From positions 29,419,405 to 29,483,404 of the forward strand of contig OX392530.1 of NCBI GenBank assembly GCA_947623455.1: a stretch of DNA of 64,000 nucleotides, written 5' to 3'. The DNA is from Mimachlamys varia. Taxonomy: Eukaryota; Mollusca; Bivalvia; Pectinida; Pectinidae. Position 1 is the stretch's first letter; each line of letters opens with the position of its first letter. The notes under the pieces are model-generated. The model saw only the letters and a program-made list of their open reading frames with translations, was not told the DNA's origin and ran no database searches. This document shows positions 23,177-35,098 of the stretch, in pieces. A program made the translations under genes and the position numbers.

Positions 23177-24162
23177 CTACTCCATACCAATCCAATTTGG
23201 ATAAAAGTAATCAGAAAAATTGCTGTCAAACTGTTTTCGTGCTTTTGTATCTTCTCTAATAGGATATTTATAATAGATGACGTCACCTCCTGCGAGATAT
23301 CCCGCCCACCATCCAAAACTCCCGACTGTCATGATAGTGTGGTTGCACGCCACCAATAGTCCGAAATCTACTTCCGGTGAGTTTGCATGAAACACAATCT
23401 CGATTTGTGTGTCAGTGAGAGATCTCAGTTCATTCCTTGTCCAATCCACATCTTCTGTGCACAGTATAAACATGGGATTTGTGTATCTCGAAATGCAATA
23501 TTTGATAGCTCGTAAGACATAGTCTGACGGGGCTGTATTGTACCCAAACGATGAAAACCTTCTACTCAGATAATCTCCACGTCTAACATGAACACCAATA
23601 AACGTCACTTCCGTTCCAACAGGATAATGTTTAATTGCTGTATCGTGTATGATTTTGTTGGCTTTATTCTTTATTGAGTCTTTTAAAGAAAACTCACGTT
23701 TTATTTCTTCTTTATATTTTTCAAAATATTTCCATGACTGAAAATAATGTCTTAGCATCACATTTTCGGGGGATCTCTTTACTTTCTCGTATATATGTTT
23801 TTCCCATATCCCTGTGAAATCAATCCGTTCATGTTTCCATCTTTCACATGTGAAGGTCCTATTATAAACCGCCTTTGCAGTTATATGGAAATACTTCCAC
23901 AGCTTGTCATCTTCTGGTAGAACAAGCGTTCGCTGTACCTCCTTTGCTATGCCATAGGAACTTGCATATTGGAACATCGAGTTGCCAAGTCGGCCGATCT
24001 TTTCCGGACATAGAAGGAGGTTATCTGCCCATGACTGGTCGTTGGAGGGATAAATGGCGGACGTGATCAGTCTCCTGTACGTCCCTCTGTACGTGATCGG
24101 GAACAGGTAGTTCACCAGCGTGAATATTCCGACGACAAGGATGACGGTTAAAGCAGCGTTAC
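23177..24162 (-). CDS. Alpha-1,2-fucosyltransferase (GT11), exon 2, copy 2
   Basis: Catalytic exon of a GT11 fucosyltransferase, a Golgi type II enzyme using GDP-fucose. After the splice junction come a hydrophobic anchor (AALTVILVVGIF), GRLGNSMFQYASSYGIAKE, HVRRGDYLSRRF, and FGWWAGYLAGGDVIYYKYP near the C-terminus. Open frame upstream of 24162 is intron: the minus strand reads tatttaccag|GT AAC GCT, a phase-1 acceptor that rejoins exon 1 at 25012 to make a Gly codon. The spliced protein is about 340 aa, like vertebrate FUT1/2 in size. Sequons NRT, NHT and NFS are present. No breaks. Confidence 0.92.
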
Positions 24163-25011
24163 CTGGTAAATAGTGGAATGTTATATAGAAAAAAAAAATC
24201 ATTTCAGCAATATACAGTAGGGTAATTAATGCTCTAAGCTGTAGTCAACGTGTCACAAATATATAAATACGTCAATTTGATACAAAACAATGTACACGTA
24301 TAGAAGGAACTGGGAACATGCAACCTTCACAATATCGTGTTCAACAGACATGTAAACTTTTCTACAAATTCCTTACCCCAAATGGTCGCCCCATGCAGCA
24401 ATTTTGTTTACATATTTTGCCAGATTGCAGTATTGAAAATAATTGTTTCAAATATTTTTTCCATACAAAGACCCTTTAATTATTTTGCGCATTGTTAAAA
24501 TTAAACAATAACAATTGGTGGACTGACACTCTAAAACATACCACAACGAATGTGAACTTATATCAATTAAGTTATCTATTTAGCTAAGAACTAAAGTGTT
24601 GACAAAGAATCAAGTACTGTCGTCACATATTCTAGTGACTTATTTTGGTCTCAAAATGATTAACTACACCTAGGCAGCAGCATTCACAGGAGCAAAATCG
24701 GCTTTAGATTTAAATTGTTAACTTTCAAGCCCTTGAGTAAGTTACATTTGCAGTTCGGAGAAGGAGTAATTCAAGGAGCTCTGATTTGGCAAATAAAGAG
24801 CTGAGACCACCATTTTCAATACTGTCTGCAATCTGGGAAAGTTGTTGCAACTTATTTTTTTTAAAAAAGGCCCTAAAATAGACCCCGAATTCGCTTGATG
24901 AAAAAGGTTATTTTGATACGTATGCATTTAAGTCTTCACATATGATTTAAATGGTTACAAATGATACAACTACTTTTCAGAACAAAATATATCGGATTTA
25001 TATCTACATAC
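24163..25011 (-). other. Intron 1 of fucosyltransferase copy 2
   Basis: 849 bp, donor CAG|GTATGT and acceptor ttaccag, phase 1. No separate gene seen inside. Confidence 0.75.
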
Positions 25012-25048
25012 CTGACTTCGCCCGTTTCTTGTTTGATGTTTTCCCCAT
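25012..25048 (-). CDS. Fucosyltransferase copy 2, exon 1 (12 codons plus 1 base)
   Basis: Codes MGKTSNKKRAKS plus the first base of a Gly codon, then a strong donor G|GTATGT. The phase matches exon 2 exactly. It supplies a short basic cytoplasmic tail ahead of the membrane anchor, the usual topology of Golgi glycosyltransferases. Found by hand; too short for standard open-frame scans. Confidence 0.8.
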
Positions 25049-25685
25049 AGTTTACACCTGAGAGGCACGGACAAGGGCTGATGCAGACTACTTACACATG
25101 TTGTAGGATGTAAATGTAAATTTGGCTCTCCAGCTGCTACCGAGGGCTAGTATAATCTTACATAGTTTATTTTAGTTGAAACATCTGTTATGAATTTAAG
25201 CAATAAACCCTATTATAACAATGGCTTGCCAGCTAAATCAATATATATATATACATCGTTTTTGTTGTGACTTTTGAATGCTACTGAATCTTTTAAACCT
25301 GTAAATGATATATGATATAGCTGGTTTTAAATAATTTCACGTTAAATGATAAGTTAATTTTGTAATAATACTTTCTGATGCCAATAACAACAAGGCATAC
25401 ACTGTTACCATACTAGCTACTAGATAATTCCCCCTAAACCCAACAATAGGAATGGCGGTAAAGCACGGATTTTAAACACATTGTGGTACAGTTTGTTCAA
25501 GTTGTCTTATTGATCAGTGTTGGATTTGACATGGAAGAAATGTCTAAAGGATTTCTAGATAGCGTTTAATCTCTTACATTATCTAAAAAAGCTTAAAATT
25601 TGCTAGATACAACGATGAATATTTCCCCCCATGATTAATGTTTTCGACGAATTTCGTAAAATAATATTGGGCATACTGAAAATTG
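25049..25685. other. Upstream region of fucosyltransferase copy 2
   Basis: Non-coding. The promoter is presumably here but no convincing core motif was picked out. Confidence 0.35.
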
Positions 25686-26720
25686 ATACATATATATGGT
25701 AGTGAGCTATATAGGAACACACTTTTTGGGGAAAACACAACAAAAGCTAAGATGAAATATACAGAAGAAGATATAATACGAATGACTGAATTCCTAACTG
25801 ACGATATTTTTCTTGAGTTTGGGGGAAGGATTTTTCCAGAAACTGTTAGCATTCCAATGGGAACAAACTGTCCCCCACTCTTAGCCGACTTGTTTTTGTT
25901 TTCATATATACGAGGCTGAATTTGTGGAAGAGCTAATCAGGATAGGTAACAAAAACCTTGCCAAATTTGTTATTTTCAATTTAAGATATATCAATGGTTT
26001 GTTGTCTTTAAAAAACAAGAAGTTTGCTGACCACGTCGATAGTGTATACCCTTCTGAACTTCAAACTAAGGACACAACATACTCGTCTACATCAGCTGCT
26101 TATTTCGATCTCTGCTTAAACTATGACCACGTTGGACAGCTTACTACTAGGCTATAACATAAACGTGACTATTTCAATTTTCCGATCGTGAACTTTCCCT
26201 ACCTTGATAGTAATATCCCCGCTTCTCCAACCTATAGTGTTTACATTTCGCAGTTGATTCATTATTCTAGGGCTTACTCTAAATATCGAGATTTTTGTGA
26301 AAGATATCGACTGCTGACAAACTAACTTACTAAACAGGGATTCGACAGATGCAGATTAATGAACACTATGAGCAAGTTTTATGATCGACATCTTGATCTT
26401 ATCGAGAAATATTGTGTATCTTTGTGTGATATGTTTAGCGTTTTTGAGTATGCTAGTTAATGTGCTTTCCTGTTGTGATTGAGAATAATGTCATGGTTCT
26501 CACTTTCAGGACTTCACGTTAACTTGGATGCAACCAAGATTTAGCAGAAGACGCTTACATTTTCGGAACATCTGTTCTTATTCTCTTGTACTTTTACAAG
26601 GGTTTCCATGTAAATATTTCCTTTGTTCATAGTTTGCTCCTAGTATTATCGATTTTGAGTTCGGATTATAGTTTTGTTGACGCTTCGGTATTCTGTGATT
26701 TTTACTATAACGCTTTAAAC
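25686..26720 (+). pseudogene. Degenerate reverse-transcriptase element (plus), most complete copy
   Basis: Blocks in order: EFGGRIFPETVSIPMGTNCP and LLADLFLFSY (about 25815-25910, one frame), then NKNLAKFVIFNLRYINGLLS (about 25950-26005). The catalytic YxDD has become YING. Next are FNFPIVNFPYLDSNIP and YSVYISQLIHYSRAYSKY (about 26175-26285), then the QGFDRCRL block (about 26338) and a non-coding tail. At least two frame changes and the lost Asp pair show it is dead. It resembles a Penelope-like or related invertebrate RT; the family call is tentative. Confidence 0.72.
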
Positions 26721-27421
26721 ACTCATGGTCACATCAGAAGACAACACAACCATTTTCTCCTGTACAATTTTGAAGAACCTTCTGAGGGGTTCAGAATATC
26801 TGTAAATCAGACCAAGACGGCGGCTAAACTTGTTCTTAGTCTTCATCGACCTGCATCACTCGAACACCTGTGTAGTAACTGAGCAGTGGTTGGTTTTGAA
26901 CTGCGAGGTTTTCTTTTAATTTTTGCAAGAGTTTGTCGTTTAATGCTTTTTAAGCGTTGTCATTCTGTATTTAAGTAATTCAATCCATCGTATCACACTG
27001 TTCTTAAGGATGACTGACATTGAATAGGAGAAAATCGGGTATTGATCACGGCTTATGATTCCTTCAGGGTTCCTCAGACCATTAATTCATAGAGAAAACC
27101 CTGGCTATCTGTACATAGAAGAAAATGTCAGAAATTACATCGTGAAATAGAAATTAACATGGGCACGACAATATTTTCAATGATATATTTTGTTTTATCA
27201 CATAACTGCCCCGTTCAGTCATGTCATACCGCCATGTCATAAATATGGCATTACATACGTTGAATAACACGTTTGTGTCGTCATTAACAAATGACGTCAT
27301 TATGACGTCATATGGTTGTCTCGGTAGTGAAAATCGGTCGGTCAAAGTAGAAATTTGCCTTTCTTATAGGGAATGAATTTACGAGTTTTGGTATATTTCC
27401 TCATAAACATAAGTTATGTGA
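26721..27421. other. Non-coding, nothing identified
   Basis: No gene supported; several 'tgacgtcat' motifs cluster at 27290-27312 (CRE-like), of unknown meaning. Confidence 0.35.
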
Positions 27422-27576
27422 TAAATAGAATCTTACACTCGTGTCATTGAAATATGGAATTTATTACACTCGTTAAATAATTTAATATGTCACTCGCCTT
27501 AATGCTCGTGACATATCAAATTATTGACCTCGTTTAATAAATTCCATATTACATCGACTTTCGTGTAAGATTATCT
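27422..27576. mobile_element. Foldback element, arms about 70 bp
   Basis: Left blocks aatcttacactcg, aatatggaatttatta and aaataatttaatatgtcactcg are mirrored on the right as reverse complements (ctcgtgacatatcaaattatt, taataaattccatatt, cgtgtaagatt). Imperfect palindrome of 155 bp, MITE-like. Confidence 0.75.
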
Positions 27577-28417
27577 ATATATATAATGCGGATTGTGATT
27601 GAAAAAGATCAGAGATTATCAGTTGCCTTTTTAGCATATCAACCAGTCAAAAACTTCTGTAAACTTATGTCACAAATTAATCACTAAACAAATCTTCAGT
27701 AACATGTCTTTATTCTCAGATGAAATAACTTTTGTGTAATGACAATGCACACTGTGAAATAAAGACATATAAAAATACCCAAAAGACATTAAACAACACA
27801 AAAGCAACAGGTATGATCTTATACCATAGGATAACACATCAAACAAATCAACAGCTCTCATCTAGTGTGATTCGACTACTACAGTATATACTATTAGTTC
27901 TTGTCCGGGCTATAACTTGTAAACCGCAAAACGCTTATCGATGAAACATACCTTTATCACCCATAGACGATGTGAAGTGCAATATTATTAGGTCATTGTC
28001 ATTTACTGAAAGGTCAGAGGTTAACAATGTCTGAATGTTTCAAACATATTAGTTTAGTTTAAACAGTATTTTATTCAGTGGAAAAATCAATAAACATATA
28101 CATATAAGTCCAAATGAATAGGGATTTGACAGCAAGCTTACAGCTTATGTAAGTCATCTCCCTTTGTTTGTGTTCAGCATGCGTTTACATGAGTCAGTGG
28201 TATTTTGAACATTGCAATCGTGAATTATATAAATTAAACATACAATTCAACAAGTGAATGAATTGGTATTTAAACAATCGATCAAGTTATTAAAATAAAA
28301 CAAAAACATATACAAATGTTGCTCATGGATTAATTCAATATTAAGTATTACAATAGTAATTATACAGTTATATTTAAATGATAATTCAATGATAACTTGA
28401 TATTTAAAATCTGGAAG
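27577..28417. other. Non-coding; includes the likely 3' UTR of the non-LTR element
   Basis: No gene. The minus-strand non-LTR element must end in this stretch. AATAAA-like signals on minus occur near 28070, but I cannot fix the end. Confidence 0.4.
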
Positions 28418-30545
28418 TCACTCGAAGCGTTTACTATTAATAATATAATTTTGAACTGCAATGAAAATTTCTTCATTTTGTTGGTTATTCAAAGACGGAT
28501 TTCCCCATAACAGTGTGTCTAAATCAAGATCATAGTTCAGAGACCAAATATAATGAGTTCTAATTTCTGAGAATTTCTCGCATTGTAATAAATAATGAAA
28601 ACTGTCTTCAATATATCCGCAGCTACAGAACGGGTCATCAATAATGTTCTTCTCGAAAAGATGAGATTTTAAGAAGCTACATTGTAATCGTATCCTACTG
28701 TGGTGAATTTGTGCTATACGATTTCCGACATTTATGTATGGTGGAGATTTTGTTTTAGTTCTGTTAAGGTGATTTTTTAATACAGAAAGGGATGGACTTT
28801 GCTTTACTTCATTTGGCAATTTGTTCCATAAACTAACGGACGACGGAAGAAAAGATTTTTTGAAAAATGTAGTTCTGGTTTTAATCATAGATATATCATT
28901 TGCTTGTCTAGTATTTCTAGTATGTATTTCAGACTGTTTGGGGGGAACGATATTTGACAGGTAAGAGGGGGTTAATTGATGTATCATCTTATGAATTTGA
29001 ATGATTTTATGTTTTTCACGACGATCAGAGAGAGTTTCCCAGCAAACATCTTTATACAATAAATCAATACTGACAAGTTTTGTAGCACCGGTAACAATTC
29101 TTGCGGATTCTTTCTGAATGTCTTCTATTCTGTTTATCAAATATAATGGTAAATTATCCCAGATGACATCAGCATACTCTAATATTGGCCTAATGAAGGA
29201 AAAATAAATTTGTTCTAATGAATTGCGATCAAGAATAAATTTTAATTTGCGTAATACTGAGAGTCGCTTTGATGCTTTTGAAATAATAGAGTCTACGTGA
29301 TCTATCCAACTTAGCTCCGAGTTCAGTGTGACACCGAGATGCTTATGAGAGTTTACAGTTTTTATGACTATGTTATTCATTGACAAAGCAGGCATTTGAC
29401 ACTTATTATGTTTTCTACTTACCAGTAGCGATTTGGTTTTATCTGCGTTAAAATTAACTAACCATTTCGTTGCCCATTCCTGTATTTTAGAGAGATCGGA
29501 ATTTATTATATTTGCCGATGTTATAGGGTTATCAACGACAAGATACAAAGTGGAATCATCGGCAAATAATTTTATAAGGCAATTTATATTAGATACAATG
29601 TCATTAATATACACTAAAAATAGCAGCGGTCCGAGGATAGAACCTTGAGGAACGCCTGCTTTAATATTTACATAGTCTGAAAATTCTCCATTTAAAACTA
29701 CACGTTGCTGTCTATTTGAAAGATAATTTTTAAACCATCCCAGTAAAGTTCCTGAAATTCCTGCCAATTTTAATTTATGAATTAGACCTTTGTGCCAGAC
29801 GCGGTCAAAGGCCTTACTTATATCACAAAATATTACTTGCACCTCTTTCCCATTATCAATCGCCTTGCATATGTCATTCGTTAAAATTAATAATTGATTG
29901 ACAGCTGAATTACCTTTAGTAAAACCAGATTGATGTATAGTAAAAAAGTTGCTATCGCGAAGGAAGTTATACACATACTTAAAAACACATCTTTCCATGA
30001 CTTTCCCCAAAATACTTATTAATGATATGGGCCTGTAATTAGATACGTTACTAGGGTCGTTCTTTTTAAAAACAGGGGATATATTTGCAAGCTTCCAAGC
30101 CTCTGGATAACATTGTTCTCGTAATGACTTATTAAACAAATCACAAAGTGAGGGGCATAACTCATGTTTTCCTTCCTTTAATAACCTACCATTAATAAGA
30201 TCAGGACCAGATGATTTTGATGGATCAAGAACATTTATTGCATCTAAAACATCTTCATTAGTGATAGTTATATTATCAAATTTATATTGAGTGTTATTAT
30301 GTACGTCAGGAACAAAGCTGTTTTCGTCATCGAGTTGACTCTGTTTAGCAAAGAAATTATTTAATATGGTAGCCTTTTCCTTGTTTTCTGAATAATCTTT
30401 ACCATTATGTATTAGTATAGGTATAGAAGTAGATTTTGTAGAAAATTTTGTAAAATTATTTAGAATTTTCCACCAATTACGCGGATTCGTATTTTTATTC
30501 TGAAGTTCATTTGTAAGCTTGATACGATAACTTTCCTTCGCTACG
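28418..30545 (-). CDS. Non-LTR retrotransposon reverse transcriptase (Jockey/CR1-like)
   Basis: RT that copies the element RNA at the nicked target. Visible in order: FRPISLISILGKVMER-like core, QSGFTKGNSAVNQL, FCDISKAFDRVWH, GVPQGSILGPLLFLVYIND, and the catalytic LFADDSTLY. A C-terminal cysteine/histidine block, CSCGYIEDSFHYLLQC, is typical of this superfamily. The open frame extends up to 30775, but its first 77 codons are the wrong frame over the endonuclease domain; real RT homology begins near 30545 (AKESYR). It is joined to the upstream endonuclease by a frame change, so the copy is probably inactive. No other stop was seen in the RT. Confidence 0.9.
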
Positions 30546-31880
30546 AACTGCATCGATACATCGATTTCTAATGTGTCTGTACTGTTCCCATTTGTTAGCA
30601 TTGTGTGTGGTTCTAGCTTTAGAGTGAATTCTTTTCCTACGTCTAATAAGTTTACGTATGTTATTATGCATCCATGGAGGGTCATGCTTTCGTATAACGA
30701 CTGATTTATGAGGTATGGTTGTAGACGCAGTATCAAGAATAACCTTTTCAATAAATTTGGAAGCGTTATTAACAATTTGTTGAACCAAAGTATCCCAATT
30801 TAATGCTGATAGCGTGCCGCGATAGTCAACGAAATCACATTTTTCATACAAAAATATTTCACGTTTTTGACATTTTACATGTGTTGGTTTAGTAAATATT
30901 AATTTTGCATAAATTGGACAATGGTATCTTTGGTTACAACCAAGAAATGGATCTCCAACATAGCAGTTTTCAACAATATCACTGTTATTTACTAAGAAGA
31001 CATCTAAGAGTGTACTAGAGTTTTCTGTGAAATTAGTAGGTTCAGAAATCAATTGTTTTTGATTAAATTGGTAAATAATATCTTTAAGGTTATGGCTATT
31101 GACGGATAACATGTTTTCGTTCAGGTCACCTGTCACTAAAATATTATCTATACCTGTATTATACGCCAAATCAATCGAGTGACCTATAAGGTTCCACTGC
31201 TCTACTGAAGAATTTGGAGGACGATAAAAAGTACCCAATAGTACTTTCCGGCTTTTAATACGTAGTTCGAGCCATACACATTCGATATTATTTACCTCAA
31301 GATCTGGTCTTCTTTTTACAAAAATGTTATTTTTCACGTAAACAGCAACACCCCCACCAAGCTGGTGTTGTCTACTGCAACAAAACGGCTGATGGAAATC
31401 GCCATGCACTAGTTCATCATATAACTCGGTTGTAGGATTAAGCCATGTTTCAGTAAAAGCTAGTATATCAAAGTCATCTAACTCAGAAAAAATTGTGTCA
31501 ATTTTTTGTAGAATGCTTTGGACATTATAATGAACAATACTAATATTATCTTCAGTAGGGCCAGGATTAGTTTCTATATCACCACATAATAACAGTAATG
31601 CAAACAAGAAAATAATTATACTGAACATTGCAGCATTGCAAAATATAGCAGCAATTTTAACACTATATTTCATTGTAGTGTGCTTAAGACGCTTACCCGT
31701 TATCACATGTTTACATTCAATATCGATCAGTATACTTAATACTATGAATACGGGTAAAGTACACAATCTAAACATAAATATCAAGTTTACAGAAGTAACA
31801 TACAGAATACATGGTAATCTCACGGATTTGTCGTAGAAGAGACCGGTTTTATATCTATGAGTTATTGTATCTGATGGCAT
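30540..31880 (-). CDS. Non-LTR retrotransposon 5' part: hydrophobic leader, 2A peptide, APE endonuclease
   Basis: The N-terminal region is hydrophobic, with two signal-like stretches (about 31-52 and 76-98), ending in LLLLCGDIETNPGP at residues 95-108. This matches the 2A consensus D-(V/I)-E-x-N-P-G-P, which makes ribosomes skip a Gly-Pro bond. The apurinic-type endonuclease follows: HYNVQSI, FTETWLN (catalytic Glu), GTFYRPPNSS, VTGDLNENM, and later a DPFLGCNQRYHCPI block. The frame continues to 30507, but protein similarity switches frame near 30543, where the RT begins. Whether translation starts at the first ATG or the later ATG at residue 70 is open. Confidence 0.88.
31557..31583 (-). other. 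2A ribosome-skipping motif
   Basis: Codes GDIETNPGP right after a hydrophobic signal-like run. Skipping between the final Gly and Pro would release the leader from the endonuclease-RT. Sequence match is exact to the consensus; activity is inferred. Confidence 0.85.
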
Positions 31881-33246
31881 CAGGTAATGCCAAAAACGTA
31901 TGAGAGATAGATGAATCTAAAACCGGTGTCTTCCACGTTTACATTGTAATTAGTGTTGATACACATCACGATAAGAATAGCCATGAGCAACATTTGACTA
32001 ATTTGTAGTATAATAATTATGTACAAAAGCAAACATATTAAACGTATTCGCGAATGTGATGCCAGCGGTCCCTCACTAAGCATACTTTCTTGCAATAATA
32101 TTGGACCAAACCTCAAAAAGTCTTCTGATCAAAGGTCAAGGTCATATTTTAAATCTCAACTCAAGGCCATCGGATCAAATTAAAATATCAAATTGTTTTG
32201 TGATCACATTATGAAGCAAAGTTGGTCCACTGGTGTCAACTTACCAGACGTCAAGATCATCTGATTAACGGTCAAGTAAATTGCTACATCTTTTAACTAA
32301 TAAATTATTAGGGTCAAATCCATAGCAAGGTCATTCGTATGATGTCAGTGTTCTAGTTTTGCTTCAATTTTGTATGCAATTTGATGGCATTGAAAACATC
32401 GAGCTTCATTTCCGACTATGGAGTCAGTTTTGAGGATTTCTGTACTGGTTTTTTGATAAAATTAAAATATGTTTAATGTTTTTTTCAATAAAATACTGTC
32501 AAGACTGTAACTTTTAGCGTACATCTCTATAGCAGAGAACATAACATAATTTCATTATTTATTTTTTTAACGAAGGAAATACAGGCAGCTTTAACAAGTC
32601 ATTTTTCGTGCGTCAGCTTCTTAACTGCTCGCGATTTCAATCGTGCTATTTTTCAGTAGTATTATATGCCATGTTACATAGTGTGTAATGTGTGTAATAA
32701 GACTATTAGAAACTTAAGCGTGTGAGAATTGTTAAATAATTATATTCGTGTGTGGATATATTTTCGAAGATTTTAAGTGAAATAAGCGAAATGGTTCACG
32801 CCGCGAACTATTCCACTTATACAGTAGACTAAAACATTTTCCTTGAAAAAAAAATATAAAAAAAACCAAACATTAAAAGCAGCATCAAACGAAGCTTGTG
32901 ATATTTCTTGTCACTAATGAAATACCTGTAAGGATGAGTGATAATACTTCAACACTGTTTTTATTATGATTGTATTGTAAGACTCGTGATTAATGGTCAT
33001 TTAAAGATATGGCTGTTTGCTTCTCAATATTTTCCATATTTTTGTTGTAATATTTGGAACTGCATATTTGGTTAATTTTATTGTACTGATTAACAATTTC
33101 CAATTACTGTTTGATACTAAATCGTGTGTTATTCGACACCAAACACAACAAAACACTTTAATTAATACAGTCTCAACGGTCTTATACAACGTCATCAATT
33201 ATTATATGTTTTATTTTTCAGTGGACTTTTGTGATGTGACATTTTG
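31881..33246. other. 5' UTR of the non-LTR element, then 3' flank of fucosyltransferase copy 3
   Basis: No gene supported. AT-rich with short A-runs near 32850. Confidence 0.4.
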
Positions 33247-34205
33247 TCACTCCAACCCAATCCAATAGCCTGGGAAAAAGTCAATATAGTCATACTCTGG
33301 TGCCAGTTCACTGTTGTTTTGGATTGGATATTTATAGTAGATGACGTCACCTCCGGCGAGGTACCCCGCCCACCATCCGAACGTTCCAACAGACATAATG
33401 GTATGGTTACATGCCACCAACACGGCAAAGTCAACTTCAGCTTGGTTGGTGAGGATGAATTCTATTTTTGCATCCCTAACATTAGCTAGCTCATCGCGTG
33501 TCCACGCCATTCCGTCGGAACAAACTATAAATATTGTGTCCCGATACTTCGATTCAAATAGCCTGATTGCTTTTCTGAGATAATCTCCTGTAACCGTATT
33601 ATACCCAATTTCATTAAGCGACAACAAGTCACCTCTCCGAACGTGGATACCGATAAATGTTAGTTGATTGTGGAGACCTCTTGTTATATTCTTTAATAGG
33701 GTATGTGCTTGCGCTGTTATAGTTTCCTTCATTGTAAATTCTGTTTTTATTTCATTTTTATATTTTTCAAAGTACTTCCACGATTGAAAGTATGAAATCA
33801 ACTTTATATTTTGTTTTGTGTCACTAACCGCGTCATAAATTCTGTAATCATACACAGCACCGAATTCTGGCCATCGTGTCTCAAAGTTTTGGCACGTGTT
33901 ATATCGCTCTGGAATGACATGCGCAGTCAGCTTGAACATGTCTCGTAGCGTATCATCAACTGGAATGACGAGTGTTTTGTTGACCTCTCGTGCTATACCG
34001 TATGCGCTAGCGTACTCGAACATCTGGTTACCTAATCTTCCATTGTTTTCTGGACAGAGAAGGTTGTTGTCGCTTTTCCACAAAGCTTCCTCTGGGATGT
34101 CCATTGGTTTTATCCCAACGGTTTCGTGCTGTGCTTGGTACCAACAAGGTATGATTATGTTTATTATAAAAACAACACTTAGAAGAAGTACCGTTACCAG
34201 CAAGG
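33247..34205 (-). CDS. Alpha-1,2-fucosyltransferase (GT11), exon 2, copy 3
   Basis: Third GT11 catalytic exon. It has a hydrophobic anchor (LLVTVLLLSVVFIINIII), GRLGNQMFEYASAYGIARE, HVRRGDLLSLNEIGYN, NHTIMSVGTFGWWAGYLAGG, and ends YWIGLE. The edge on minus is ctctgtttcag|CC TTG, a phase-1 acceptor, so the first residue after the junction is Ala and the frame joins exon 1 at 35083. Spliced length is about 324 aa. Intact. It is closer to copies 1 and 2 than any outside family I know, consistent with local tandem duplication. Sequons NKT, NIT, NHT and NNS are present. Confidence 0.92.
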
Positions 34206-35082
34206 CTGAAACAGAGATATTTTATATTATACAAAATACGACTTTTTCTTATCTAGGATTACTATAATATAGTTTATCATATAAGGTATATGAAACACGC
34301 TAGCTTAAAACATCATTACTGTAACACCAGTTGTGGATATGCGGCGTGGATTAACAAAAGTAACACCCGATCGACAACGTTAATGCAGGGTATAGTTTAA
34401 AAGGACTATTGGATGCACAGATAGCCATCTTGGGTGGTTGATAAACAATTATTTTCAAACAAGCAATTTACTGCACTGGTGCATTAATTTTCCCCTTATG
34501 TCTAGCAAAACATGAAAGAACCTTGTTGGAATTCGACTTTTGATAAAAAATAACTTGGACACAACAATAACATGATTTTTTGTCGCTGGGCTGAAATGGG
34601 TGAAATTCATCGTAACTAATATATATGCAAATATATATATGCAAAGTCATGTTTTGGTTGTTTCCAAGTTATTTTTTTTCAGAAATCAAAATCAAACACG
34701 GTTCTTTCATGCTTTGCTAAAAATATGGAAAAAATGAAAGCATTCAGTGCAGTAAATTGTTTGTTTGAAAACAATTGTTTATCAACCCCCGAAAATGGCG
34801 ATCTGTAGTCCAGTAACCCTTAAGAATGTCTAAGACGCCTAAAGAAAAACTTAATGAATGAATAACTTATAATCGTAAAACATTCGTACAATCAGGCATA
34901 CTTCGATCCACAACGATGAACAAGGAATTGTTCAATCGGATAAATAGATTATCAATGGATGTTTAGCATATGTCGCTACAGTCTTGTAACACGTAGTGTT
35001 ATTGATGACAAACTTAATAAAGCCTGGTAGTAAATTGAAATTGATTTCCCGTTTTGTGTTAATATAAACAGATTATACGTAC
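34206..35082 (-). other. Intron 1 of fucosyltransferase copy 3 (contains a foldback element)
   Basis: 877 bp, donor G|GTACGT, acceptor tctctgtttcag, phase 1. About half is the foldback element at 34401-34822. Confidence 0.75.
34401..34822. mobile_element. Foldback/MITE with arms about 170 bp
   Basis: Left arm blocks aaggactattggatgcaca, ggttgataaacaatt, tttcaaacaagcaatttactgcac and ataacttgga return as reverse complements on the right (ccaagttat, gtgcagtaaattg, aacaattgtttatcaacc, tccagtaaccctt). A 422-bp imperfect palindrome with a TATA-rich centre, sitting in the intron of fucosyltransferase copy 3. Confidence 0.8.
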
Positions 35083-35098
35083 CTTTCTTCCGTAACAT
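35083..35098 (-). CDS. Fucosyltransferase copy 3, exon 1 (5 codons plus 1 base)
   Basis: Codes MLRKK plus one base, then donor G|GTACGT. The phase fits exon 2 and gives the same short basic tail plus anchor layout as copy 2. The exon is very small, so the call rests on donor quality, phase, and the parallel with copy 2. Confidence 0.65.

Noticed and set aside
24163..24202. Longer N-terminus of fucosyltransferase copy 2 starting at 24202
   Set aside because: A phase-1 acceptor at 24163-24164 and a matching exon 1 at 25012-25048 explain the gene better; the extension is intronic T-rich sequence.
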